From Culturomica sp. (lineage in GTDB: Bacteria > Bacteroidota > Bacteroidia > Bacteroidales > Marinifilaceae): a stretch of DNA of 34,477 nucleotides. Location of the stretch: assembly GCA_031262745.1 (NCBI GenBank), contig JAISHE010000038.1:1-34477 (forward strand), in the 5' to 3' direction. Shown here piece after piece: positions 1 to 8,020 of this stretch. Under the pieces are notes generated by a model. The model saw nothing but the letters and a program-made list of their open reading frames with translations, searched no databases and had not been told where the DNA came from. The position numbers were made by a program, and so were the translations under genes. Position 1 is the stretch's first letter. Each line of letters begins with the position of its first letter.

Positions 1-646
1 TAATCAATTCTGCGGCGGTATTACCATGTATTGCATAATGCATCTTGTTTTGAACCGTTGCAAAAAAGGTCTTTGTCGTTTTGGCGTTTACATCGTAATC
101 AAGCGCAGTGGCGTAGAGATCGGTGATTTTCTGGTAAAACCGGCGTTCACTGATGCGAATTTCCCGGATTTTTTCTAATTGCTTCTCAAAATATTCTTCC
201 GTTAATATGGAACCGCCATTTTTCAATCGCTCTACGTCCATTGTCCAACCTTGGATGGTGTACTCCTTGACGATTCGGTTTGCCCATTTGCGAAACTGCA
301 CGGCGCGCTCGTTATTTACTTTGAAGCCCACAGCGATAATGGTTTGTAAATTGTAATGTTCCACATCGCGGGCAACTTGTCGTGCTCCTTCCGTTTGAAC
401 TATTCGAAATTTTTGAATAGTTGCCGTTGGCTCCAATTCGCGGTCTTCAAAAATCTTTTTCAAATGGTAATTAATCGTATGCACCTCCACGTTGTACAGC
501 GTAGCCAACATCTTTTGTGTCAGCCATATATTTTCGTCTTCGTAGCGCATTTCGATGCTTTGCGGATTGTCGCCGGTAGCAGCTACAAACGTCAGGTATT
601 CTGCCGCAGAACTGCGGATAGTGGGGAGATTGGGTTTAGTTTTCAT
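1..646 (-). CDS. RhuM family protein, 3' part cut by window edge
   Basis: The frame is open from an ATG at 646 to the left edge (215 residues visible). It has the RhuM (COG3943) pattern: an N-terminal stretch with IWLTQKMLATLYNV and TINYHLKKIF, which resembles a DNA-binding helical segment, then IQKFRIVQTEG, then the hallmark AVGFKVNNERAVQFRKWA. RhuM proteins were named from a Salmonella pathogenicity island. They are common beside restriction and toxin genes, and their biochemical role is not established. The start is well supported: AGGAGG lies 6 nt upstream, inside the end of the Cas12a2 gene, and the two genes overlap by 11 nt. They are therefore probably cotranscribed and translationally coupled. 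The C-terminal part, which in some relatives carries an extra domain, is outside the window. Family assignment is confident; the function is unknown. Confidence 0.88.
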   Translation of the reverse strand, partial: MKTKPNLPTIRSSAAEYLTFVAATGDNPQSIEMRYEDENIWLTQKMLATLYNVEVHTINYHLKKIFEDRELEPTATIQKFRIVQTEGARQVARDVEHYNLQTIIAVGFKVNNERAVQFRKWANRIVKEYTIQGWTMDVERLKNGGSILTEEYFEKQLEKIREIRISERRFYQKITDLYATALDYDVNAKTTKTFFATVQNKMHYAIHGNTAAELI

Positions 647-3600
647 TGTGCACCTCCTTTCTTGTTTTTAATGCTATATGATATGCGCCGTTTTCGTCGC
701 CGTTGGTGATGAATTGCCTATTTTTATCATCGAATGAGTATTTTCCTGATACGGCACCGCATTTTTTGCAAGTGATTATATTATCATTTCTTTTTACATC
801 TGTTTTTCCGCATATAGGGCATTTGCGACTAGTATATCTTGGATCAACAAAAGTTACCAGCCCAAACGGATAATTTACATACTCATCGCCATCATTTTTG
901 TCTCTCCGAATGATTTTTTCATAATCCTCTTTGCTTCTAAATGCCGGAACTAAATGTAAAACATTACCATCATCTTGTTGTATGCGGAATATTTTTTTGA
1001 GCAGTTGCATCTCAAAAAATTGGTATGTTCCCAAACCTGCCAATGCCGCATTCTCTTGTTCTTTGAAATCCATACCTCGCGAAATGAAATACTCGTTAAG
1101 CCCATCTGATTGGTTGACAAATGATGTTGTTAGGTTTTCGAGTGAAATCTTGACCCTGTAGTTGTATTGCTCCATCAGATGCGCAATGACACCCACCATG
1201 TTTGCCACTATTCCGCCTTTGAGATTATCTGCGGCATCCAGCTCGCAAAGCTCTTTCAGTTCTTGTTTGGACTGCTGGTCGGTTTTGCCGTAGAGAACTT
1301 TGAAGCGATCCAGCATTGCTTTGATATTCTCTATCGGCAAATCAGCATAATGAGTTCCTTCTTTATATGGAGTAATAATATCTTTTAGGTCATTTTCGAT
1401 ATCTTCATCAGACATATTCTTTACTTTTTCGGGGTTGGTTTGCATTTGATATTGCAATTTTCTGATATAAGCAAGCTGCTTGAGTTTGATATTTTGCTTG
1501 TTGTCTGTTTGATTTTTGATCTCTACTTTGCTCAAATCTACTAGCACTTTTTTACCATCTATTGTGGTTTCCGCACGCAGATTTGTTAAGTCCAAAATAT
1601 TTCGCCTCTCCAGAGAGGTATGGACCCACTGCTTTTTATTACCGTCGAAATGTCGCGTGTAGATTTCAAATCCACCCCGTATAACTCCGCCTTGATCCAA
1701 TACGCAAAGCGTAGCCAACTGTTTGATGCCTCTGTCGATACCAAAGATAAAATAGCTGTCGGAGAGTTTAAATTTGCTGTCAAAGTCTTTAACGGCTTTT
1801 TGTTGTTTATTGTTGTCGTTGAAGGTTTGGATTTGCTCTTTGCGCGTAGCGTAGCTTGTGCTTTGCGGAACTATCTCGCACATAAAATTTGCAATCATCT
1901 GAAAGCGCGAATATCTTTTGTCGCCGATCTCTGAGTTGGGGTAGTTCGGGGTCGGCTGTCTGTATGCCATATTGAACTCCGGATGCAGGCGATAATGTTT
2001 TTTGTTTTCAAATATCTGCTTCCAATCTTTGGTAAATTGATTTTTTGCCGTGCGGTCTTCTCGCGCCAAATCTTGATTGATGATAGGCAAGAGGTAGCAG
2101 CCTTTGTTTTTGACCAAGTTAGTGATTGTTGCTTTGGAGAGGCGCGTTTCTTGCAGCAGATATGCTTTGCCGTCGAGCTCTTTTTCTACCTCTTCGTAAG
2201 TGTTGCATTTGTCAAAATCCAAGCCAAATTCAGACCAATTCTGAGCTTGTGCCATGCTGGAATCGGTGAGGCATTTTTTGAGGTATTTCAAAAAAGCCTG
2301 ATCGTTTTTGTAGGCACTCCACTCTTCTTTGATTTTTTTAAAATCTACGCGCATGTCGGATATATGAAAATCTTTGTATGCCCCCTTGTTTTTGACGAGC
2401 TTTGTTAGTGTCTTTGAGGTTAGAGATTTTACCTTGTAGGTTTTCAACCCCTCTGCTTTATCAGGAAAGATATTTTTTATCTCCTCGCGACTTTCGCTTA
2501 GTTTTGAAAGCAAAAGATAGCGATCGGCATTTTCATCTTCGACGATAACACCGTAGTATTCAATCTTGTTGATTTCGTTTTCTTCATTGAATTTGTCGCG
2601 AAGGGTGGCAAAATGTTTGCCAAAATCCACGGCAATACTCTTGAATGCCTCGGTTAATTCCTTGTATTTGCTGTCTTTGTATTTTGGTTTTTGTTTTCCT
2701 GTTTTTTTGTCCGTAAAAGTTTCTGTCTCTTCAATGATTTGTTTTAATCCGCCGCGCTTTAATCCTATATCCCTTTTTGCGTCATCAAAATCTTTACATG
2801 AATTCTTATTTTTCTTTTTAAAATCCTCATAAAATTTTTTGAAGTCTTGTCCGTCGAATTGTTCTATGTTGGCTTCAAGTTTGTCAAGCCACGTTTTGAC
2901 ATAGGTTTTTGCTGTATTCATTTTCTTGTCGGTTGAGCCATCTGCATTTTTATTGAAGTGGCTAAAGTCGTCGCCATCTAAGATAGTTATTACTTTTCTA
3001 TTCCATTCAAGAAAATTATCTTTTGATAGTTGATTTTGAGTTGGGTATTCGATTCTTGATAAAATGATTTTCATATAATTAAGATCGGAATAGATGTTGA
3101 AAAATATGGATTTATCAGTATCGACGTCAAAAATATCTTTCAAATATTTTTTGCATTTGTTTTTCAAAATATCATCGTGTAACTCTTTGCTTGCTACTGT
3201 CTCCCAAGCGTAATCAAATGCAACCTTGAGCGGATATTTGCGCAGGTCAAACTTCTCTTTGAGAGTTGGATCACTGTAGTCTTTTGCGGGTCTTTTGGGC
3301 ATGCCTATTTTTTCAAACAAATCGATAAGTTCTTTTTCTTTAGCAGTGTCGTCTTTCGCCAAATATTTTGCCAATGAATCACGAACTCCGACAGGAATCG
3401 TTTTGTCCTTGAAGTATTGCGCCCGCTCCACAAGGGGCAAAGATACCGTATTAAGCCTTTCCACTTTGTCTGTCGCCTCTTCTATGTGCTCAAAGGCATC
3501 AAAGTTTTGTGATTTTATGATTGAAAGTCCTAAGTTTTTGATTGCGTCCTCTATCTCTTTGTCGGTCTTGTTTGGTTTCTGCATGGCCGTATATTGGTTG

Positions 3601-4421
3601 AGAGTTACGCGACCAAATGGCACATAGCCACCATTGTCTTGAAAATACTCTTTGAGCTTGGTAATCTTATCAAGCAGATGTTCTCTGATCTCGTTGTCAC
3701 CAATAAAGTCGAGTACGCTTTTGTCTCTTGCATTGTCGGAGAGTTTATCCGCATTTGGGAAAGTGATAGATCTCTGACATAACGGTACAAGTGTATCATT
3801 GACAAGGTTCGCCAATGACAGAAACAACTTACGAAGTTCAACTTGATTGAGTTTTTTGTCATCTCTGTTTTTGCGCTTTGCCTCTTCAAATTGCTTTAAA
3901 ACCGAATCAACCTGATGCCATTTCTCGTTTGCCTTTCGTATGTTTTCTCCCCAATATGTGACAATGCAATCTTTGATTTCCTTTTCTCCGCTTTTGTGCT
4001 TGAGTGAGGAGAGTTTTATCTCTTGCGATTGGGGCTGATTTTGTCCTTTTTTGTCTTTCCAAAATCCGTCAAATCTTGCTTTTCTTTCTAATTTTCTATA
4101 AAAATCCTTCAAGACTGCGAGTTGGTCATATCTTGTATAGACTTTTCGCCAATCATTGAGATACTTTTGCATCGAATTCAGACAATCGCGTAGTTTCTCA
4201 ATCGGCGGATTGCCAAGATTTTCAACAGGTGGTTCTGGCTTTTTTTCTTCGATAATTCTCTTGTCCGATAACTCAACCAACTCTTTCAAATCTTGGTGGC
4301 TTTGATAGAGGGATTCCACTGCTATGGAATCGTTTTTGGGTTTCTTTTCTTTGAGCGTCAAACCAAACCGCATAGTTTTTGACAGGGAATAAAGTCCCGT
4401 GAATTGATTTAATGTTTCCAT
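636..4421 (-). CDS. cas12a2: Cas12a2-type CRISPR effector (RNA-triggered collateral nuclease family)
   Basis: 1261 residues. The chosen start is the ATG at 4421 (protein begins METLNQFTGLYSLSKTMRFG), because the Cas12a-like N terminus starts here; the frame is open 37 codons further up without similarity. RuvC motifs are intact: FGIDRGIKQLATL (D896), ISLENL (E1095) and NGDENGAYHIAL (D1242). Between RuvC-II and RuvC-III there is no Cas12a Nuc domain. Instead there is a zinc ribbon, C1201-x2-C1204 and C1218-x2-C1221, the hallmark separating Cas12a2 from Cas12a. Other blocks recalled from the Sulfuricurvum Cas12a2 also recur: VTLNQYTAMQKP near residue 280, LDAADNLKGGIVANM, and GLGTYQFFEMQLLKK. 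The aromatic clamp of that enzyme (Y1069, Y1080, F1092) appears to correspond to F1101, Y1111 or F1112, and F1119. The characterised member binds crRNA, is activated by target RNA, and then degrades RNA, ssDNA and dsDNA, causing dormancy. No array or adaptation gene is visible in this window. Confidence 0.93.
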   Translation of the reverse strand: METLNQFTGLYSLSKTMRFGLTLKEKKPKNDSIAVESLYQSHQDLKELVELSDKRIIEEKKPEPPVENLGNPPIEKLRDCLNSMQKYLNDWRKVYTRYDQLAVLKDFYRKLERKARFDGFWKDKKGQNQPQSQEIKLSSLKHKSGEKEIKDCIVTYWGENIRKANEKWHQVDSVLKQFEEAKRKNRDDKKLNQVELRKLFLSLANLVNDTLVPLCQRSITFPNADKLSDNARDKSVLDFIGDNEIREHLLDKITKLKEYFQDNGGYVPFGRVTLNQYTAMQKPNKTDKEIEDAIKNLGLSIIKSQNFDAFEHIEEATDKVERLNTVSLPLVERAQYFKDKTIPVGVRDSLAKYLAKDDTAKEKELIDLFEKIGMPKRPAKDYSDPTLKEKFDLRKYPLKVAFDYAWETVASKELHDDILKNKCKKYLKDIFDVDTDKSIFFNIYSDLNYMKIILSRIEYPTQNQLSKDNFLEWNRKVITILDGDDFSHFNKNADGSTDKKMNTAKTYVKTWLDKLEANIEQFDGQDFKKFYEDFKKKNKNSCKDFDDAKRDIGLKRGGLKQIIEETETFTDKKTGKQKPKYKDSKYKELTEAFKSIAVDFGKHFATLRDKFNEENEINKIEYYGVIVEDENADRYLLLSKLSESREEIKNIFPDKAEGLKTYKVKSLTSKTLTKLVKNKGAYKDFHISDMRVDFKKIKEEWSAYKNDQAFLKYLKKCLTDSSMAQAQNWSEFGLDFDKCNTYEEVEKELDGKAYLLQETRLSKATITNLVKNKGCYLLPIINQDLAREDRTAKNQFTKDWKQIFENKKHYRLHPEFNMAYRQPTPNYPNSEIGDKRYSRFQMIANFMCEIVPQSTSYATRKEQIQTFNDNNKQQKAVKDFDSKFKLSDSYFIFGIDRGIKQLATLCVLDQGGVIRGGFEIYTRHFDGNKKQWVHTSLERRNILDLTNLRAETTIDGKKVLVDLSKVEIKNQTDNKQNIKLKQLAYIRKLQYQMQTNPEKVKNMSDEDIENDLKDIITPYKEGTHYADLPIENIKAMLDRFKVLYGKTDQQSKQELKELCELDAADNLKGGIVANMVGVIAHLMEQYNYRVKISLENLTTSFVNQSDGLNEYFISRGMDFKEQENAALAGLGTYQFFEMQLLKKIFRIQQDDGNVLHLVPAFRSKEDYEKIIRRDKNDGDEYVNYPFGLVTFVDPRYTSRKCPICGKTDVKRNDNIITCKKCGAVSGKYSFDDKNRQFITNGDENGAYHIALKTRKEVHNEN
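651..660 (-). promoter_or_regulatory. Strong ribosome binding site for the RhuM gene
   Basis: On the minus strand this reads AAAGGAGGTG and ends 4 nt before the ATG at 646, with AGGAGG spaced 6 nt from it. It lies wholly inside the last codons of the Cas12a2 gene. Strong Shine-Dalgarno sequences are uncommon in this AT-rich window, so this one supports the RhuM start and coupling with the upstream gene. Confidence 0.7.
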
Positions 4422-4478
4422 ATTATATATTTTACTTGTGTCGTTTAACTTCCGACAAAATGTATATCTAAATAACTC

Positions 4479-4624
4479 CACTAAGGTACATAATTTTTTA
4501 TTATTCATGTGAATTAATAGTTGAAATCCCAATAGAGAGAGACATTATTTTTTTATTTGTAATAATAAATTTTTAAGATACTTGTTTAGTAAGCGTTGAA
4601 AAAATATTAAATGGTACCTTAGTG
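4479..4624. repeat. 11-bp perfect inverted repeat upstream of cas12a2
   Basis: CACTAAGGTAC at 4479-4489 is the exact reverse complement of GTACCTTAGTG at 4614-4624, with 124 bp between the arms. Both lie in the 456-bp gene-free stretch upstream of the Cas12a2 start at 4421. The stretch holds no other gene that I can support. A near-consensus Bacteroidota -7 box (minus strand TACATTTTG, one base too long) lies at 4464-4456 between the proximal arm and the start codon. The repeat could be an operator pair or the trace of a small insertion. Confidence 0.5.
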
Positions 4625-4659
4625 ATTATCAAGTGTGCCGATACTTTTGCTAACCCTAC

Positions 4660-4677
4660 CACTGACACAGTTCAGTG
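4660..4677. repeat. Short hairpin, 6-bp stem
   Basis: CACTGA, a six-base loop CACAGT, then TCAGTG. It sits between the transporter stop with its tandem array and the cas12a2 leader. There is no T-run on either side, so it is not a classical intrinsic terminator. It may be a protein-binding site or chance. Confidence 0.3.
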
Positions 4678-4720
4678 AATAGACCCAGACCCAAAATATT
4701 TAGGACTAAAATTGAAAATT

Positions 4721-4880
4721 AGTCCACTAATTTCTGATTTTAGTGTACTAACTTTTGAATTGAGTATACTAATTTCCCAATTTAGTGTACTAATTTTTGA
4801 ATTGAGTGCACTAATTTCCCAATTTAGTGTACTAATTTTTGAATTGAGTACACTAATTTCTGATTTTATCTACTAATTTA
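4721..4880. repeat. 21-bp-period tandem array, seven full units plus a partial
   Basis: Units start at 4721, 4742, 4763, 4784, 4805, 4826 and 4847, with a 13-bp partial unit at 4868-4880 that ends in the stop codon of the SLC13 gene. Each unit begins AGTNNACTAA and ends in one of three tails: CTGATTTT, TTTGAATTG or CCCAATTT. A 42-bp higher-order period is visible: units 3+4 and 5+6 differ at only two bases. On the minus strand one frame reads through all units as heptads of the type ISTLNSK / ISTLNWE, but without a start codon. There are no spacers, so it is not a CRISPR array. Confidence 0.9.
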
Positions 4881-6737
4881 TGAGTAAATCAAGGGTAGAA
4901 TAATGACCATAACAACTCCGAAAATGATTTGCAACGGAAGTCCGACGCGAATATAGTCCATAAATGTATAGCGACCGGCGGACATCACTAATGCGTTGGG
5001 CGGAGTGGAGAACGGACTTGCGAAACACATACTTGATGCCACAGCTACGGCAAATAGAAAGGGCACGGGATTTACGCCTATGGCTTGTGCCGCATATAAT
5101 GCAATGGGTGCAAAAAGTACTGCCGTAGCAGTGTTGCTAATAAACATTGTTAGTAATGACGTTGAGAAATAAATACCCGCCAGCAATACGTAGGGACTGA
5201 AATCGCCCAGCCCGTCGACCAAACCTTTGGTTATAAGAGCAACTACGCCGGTTTTTTCAAGTGCCACACCCAAAGGTAACATTGCTGCTATCAGCACAAC
5301 GGTTTCCCAGTTGATAGTTTTGTAGGCATCTTCAACATTGCGAAAACAACCGAGCAACACCATCAGTAGGGCGGCAATTATAACGGAAAGTACTGCGGGG
5401 ATTATGTTTATTGCCAGCGAAATGACCATTGCCACCAGAATGACTGCCGCCAACGGTGCTTTATGACTCAATATTTGCTGAGATTTTAACAATGGTTTTC
5501 CTGCCACAACCCATTCCGTAGAATCGGCACTCATGCGCTCAATGTTGTGCCATTCCCCTTGAACCAAGAGCACATCTCCGGGTTGTATTTTTTCGTCGCG
5601 CAAATCTTGTAGAATGTATTTTTCACGCCTTTGAATGCCAAGTATGTTAAGTTTATATTTTTCACGAAATCCGGATTGTTTGACGGCACGGTTTACCAAA
5701 TGAGAATTCGGCATAAGCAATACTTCGGCTATACCGATGTTGTCAAATCTTAGTTTGCCTGCAAAAACGGGTGTCTTTTCTTCTGTTTGGTGGGCATCAA
5801 TTAATTCCAGAGCATAGTCATTTGCAAAACGCTGAACGTTTGTAAAAACTCCCGACACGTAGAGAATATCACCGTCAACGAGTACGGTTTCGGCTTCCGC
5901 CACTTTTTGATCGGTTTGGTGGATAGTTTTAAAAAAAGGGTTTTTCTGAGATGTAGACGGTCGGCGAATTTCCATCACCTGTAGTCCGTAGCGCATGGGG
6001 ATTTCCAATTCTTGTAATTGTTTGCCTGCCACTATGGATTGTTGTGGGAGTTTCACGCGGAAAAGATTTTGAGAAAGTTGATATTCTTTAGCTAAATCTA
6101 TAAGTGTTTTCTCTTTATGGTCTGATTGTTTCTCGGTTTTATTTTTCACCAATAACTTACTGAGCGGTAACAACATAATCAATCCCAATCCTATACAAAT
6201 TGCTCCAACCGGCAGGAATGAAAAGAACGATAATGCCGGTAGTCCCGCATGTACAAGTGTGTCGCTAATAATTAGGTTAGGTGGTGTACCGATAAGAGTA
6301 AGCATTCCGCCCATACTGCTGGCAAAGGCAAGGGGCATTAGAAAGCGACTTGCACTGACATTTGCCGCCGCCGACATGCTTACGACTATCGGGAGCATGA
6401 TAGCCACAGTTCCCGTGTTGCTTACAAATCCACCTATAAGGGCAGTACCTAAAATAATCAAGATAAAAAGTAAGGTTTGATTGCCTCCTGCAAGTTTTAG
6501 TATTTTTTGGCTAAGCATGCGTGCTAATCCTGTTTGAAAAATGGCACCACCCACTACAAACAGTCCAATCATCATAATAACTACGCTGCTGGAGAATCCA
6601 CAGAGAGCTTCTGTGGGCGTAAGGATTCCACAAATCATAAGAAGTACCAGCGAGCAGAGTGCCACAATATCCGAGCGTATTTTGCCGCTCACAAAGAATA
6701 CAATTGTAATAAGTAATATAAAAAGCGTAATTATCAT
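4878..6737 (-). CDS. SLC13-family permease with internal RCK_C (TrkA-C) domains
   Basis: 619 residues; an inner-membrane anion symporter of the DASS/SLC13 type. The N-terminal membrane half carries the signature SNTGTVAIMLPI, and the C-terminal half the matching SNTATAVLFAPI, the two inverted-repeat motifs that bind substrate and sodium in this superfamily. Between them, roughly residues 205-410, lies a soluble insert with two RCK_C-like modules (one around LPQQSIVAGKQL and one around LLMPNSHLVNRAV), each ending in a typical GDxLxVxG-like strand. Relatives include putative sulfate, dicarboxylate and arsenite transporters; the substrate cannot be read from sequence. It is the last gene of the minus-strand run, 80 bp after the ankyrin-SUKH gene, and its stop codon is the edge of the 21-bp tandem array. 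Confidence 0.9.
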   Translation of the reverse strand: MIITLFILLITIVFFVSGKIRSDIVALCSLVLLMICGILTPTEALCGFSSSVVIMMIGLFVVGGAIFQTGLARMLSQKILKLAGGNQTLLFILIILGTALIGGFVSNTGTVAIMLPIVVSMSAAANVSASRFLMPLAFASSMGGMLTLIGTPPNLIISDTLVHAGLPALSFFSFLPVGAICIGLGLIMLLPLSKLLVKNKTEKQSDHKEKTLIDLAKEYQLSQNLFRVKLPQQSIVAGKQLQELEIPMRYGLQVMEIRRPSTSQKNPFFKTIHQTDQKVAEAETVLVDGDILYVSGVFTNVQRFANDYALELIDAHQTEEKTPVFAGKLRFDNIGIAEVLLMPNSHLVNRAVKQSGFREKYKLNILGIQRREKYILQDLRDEKIQPGDVLLVQGEWHNIERMSADSTEWVVAGKPLLKSQQILSHKAPLAAVILVAMVISLAINIIPAVLSVIIAALLMVLLGCFRNVEDAYKTINWETVVLIAAMLPLGVALEKTGVVALITKGLVDGLGDFSPYVLLAGIYFSTSLLTMFISNTATAVLFAPIALYAAQAIGVNPVPFLFAVAVASSMCFASPFSTPPNALVMSAGRYTFMDYIRVGLPLQIIFGVVMVIILPLIYS

Positions 6738-6817
6738 GTTTGAACTTTAATTTGGCGAAATCATTGCTTTGTACGGCAGAAACGGGAGACTGTTGTTATT
6801 ATGTTCGATAATTCGTT

Positions 6818-8020
6818 TTAAATGTACTTTTCACGTATCTCTTCCATGAAGAATTCCTCAAAAGTGTCGTATTCGTCCCAAGAGCTTTCAATATCTTCAA
6901 GTGAGCGCACTTCGTATTTGGATGTTTCAGGATTGTAGACATATAAATCTTCGTCTACTCTTCCTAACCAAAAGAGATATTTGTCCAAAAGCAATTCATA
7001 TCGAGAATTGAGGTCATTGTTGACCGTAATTAAATCCGGAAGGATATAATTGCTGTCATCTTTTTTGAATTGTTCCGTCCCGTAGATTTCCACGCCATTA
7101 AAAGCGAAACCGTTGCTGAGCTTTAAGAATTCGGCATAATCTTGCGGAAAAACCGGCAGGTGCATTGTTCGTAAAGCAGTGGATGCAACGAGAATATCTT
7201 TTTGCGTGGCGGGAGGAGGCATAAATTTGGAATCATCCGAGCGTAGATATTTTATAAATTCAACAAAGGTACCTTCAAACAGGATATTACTGCCTGATGC
7301 TTCGTGTTTTGGAACGCCGTAGTCTAACAGTAGTTTTTCTATTTCGGTGAAACCTTTGTCTACAGCTATTTGCATTGCTTCATCAAGTTGTTCGTCGGTG
7401 TTTTCTTTGCGTTTGAGTATTTTGTCTACAAGCGGCAAATTAGATATTCCGTTACCGAACATCACAGCCATTTGCAAAGGTGTGAATCCATCAATGTAAG
7501 GAGTGGGTGCATTTACGGCAGCACCGAATTCAAGCAATATATTCGCCTGTTTAATTGTAAATTCATCGTAGGGGATATATTCTTCATTTTCATCTACATC
7601 CGGCAGTAGAGCATAAGAAAGCGGGTCGACTTCTTCTTCGGAATCGGCAGTGCTTGTTTGATTGGGGTCGGCACCGAGTTCAAGCAATGTGCGCATCAAT
7701 TCAATGTTACTTTCTTTATGACAAAGGTTCCACAGCGGAGTGCTGCCGTCACCGGCAGGCATATTCGGGTCTGCTCCGTGTTCTACAAGAAATCGCAACA
7801 TCTTGCAAGGATTTTTCATGCGATTGTATCTTTTGTAGGAACAAATATAGTAGAGAGGTGTGGGTTCCCAGTAGGCTGTTTCCGGTGTGCACAGTCCATT
7901 TAAAGAATAACCGGCAGCACAATAACGTTCCAACTGTTCATAATTCTCTGCTGCTGCCATTTTTGCCGCAAAATTTATGCGACCGGCTTCGGTCATCACC
8001 GCATCCTCAAATTTATACAT
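6818..8020 (-). CDS. Ankyrin-repeat protein with C-terminal SMI1/KNR4 (SUKH) domain
   Basis: 400 residues from the ATG at 8020, which overlaps the stop of the preceding gene by 8 nt; this overlap and the start of similarity decide the start (the frame is open 22 codons further). Residues about 30-240 hold ankyrin repeats, seen in stretches such as LRFLVEHGADPNMPAGDGSTPL, MRTLLELGADPN and TPLQMAVMFGN. The last 150 residues look like a SUKH domain (LPVFPQDYAEFLKLSNGFAFNG and WLGRVDEDLYVYNPETSKYE). SUKH proteins are frequent immunity proteins against polymorphic toxins, and ankyrin repeats occur in the same role. No toxin partner is adjacent, so an immunity role is inference only. It appears translationally coupled to the zinc-ribbon gene upstream. 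Confidence 0.8.
   Translation of the reverse strand: MYKFEDAVMTEAGRINFAAKMAAAENYEQLERYCAAGYSLNGLCTPETAYWEPTPLYYICSYKRYNRMKNPCKMLRFLVEHGADPNMPAGDGSTPLWNLCHKESNIELMRTLLELGADPNQTSTADSEEEVDPLSYALLPDVDENEEYIPYDEFTIKQANILLEFGAAVNAPTPYIDGFTPLQMAVMFGNGISNLPLVDKILKRKENTDEQLDEAMQIAVDKGFTEIEKLLLDYGVPKHEASGSNILFEGTFVEFIKYLRSDDSKFMPPPATQKDILVASTALRTMHLPVFPQDYAEFLKLSNGFAFNGVEIYGTEQFKKDDSNYILPDLITVNNDLNSRYELLLDKYLFWLGRVDEDLYVYNPETSKYEVRSLEDIESSWDEYDTFEEFFMEEIREKYI

Noticed and set aside
153..3889. Many open frames on the plus strand, and some on the minus strand, within cas12a2 and rhuM
   Set aside because: They overlap well-supported genes in other frames and show no recognisable motifs.
636..4421. Ordinary Cas12a (Cpf1)
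   Set aside because: RuvC-II and RuvC-III are separated by only about 145 residues with a four-cysteine zinc ribbon; there is no room for a Nuc domain, and the conserved blocks match Cas12a2.
4721..4880. CRISPR array for cas12a2
   Set aside because: Units are contiguous 21-bp repeats with no unique spacers and no crRNA-type stem; the period and variation fit a simple tandem array.
4866..4902. Cas12a-type crRNA hairpin (minus strand TCTAC ... GTAGAT)
   Set aside because: The TCTAC lies in the last codons of the SLC13 gene and the loop would be 21 nt, unlike the 4-5 nt loop of the known repeat; only one copy exists.
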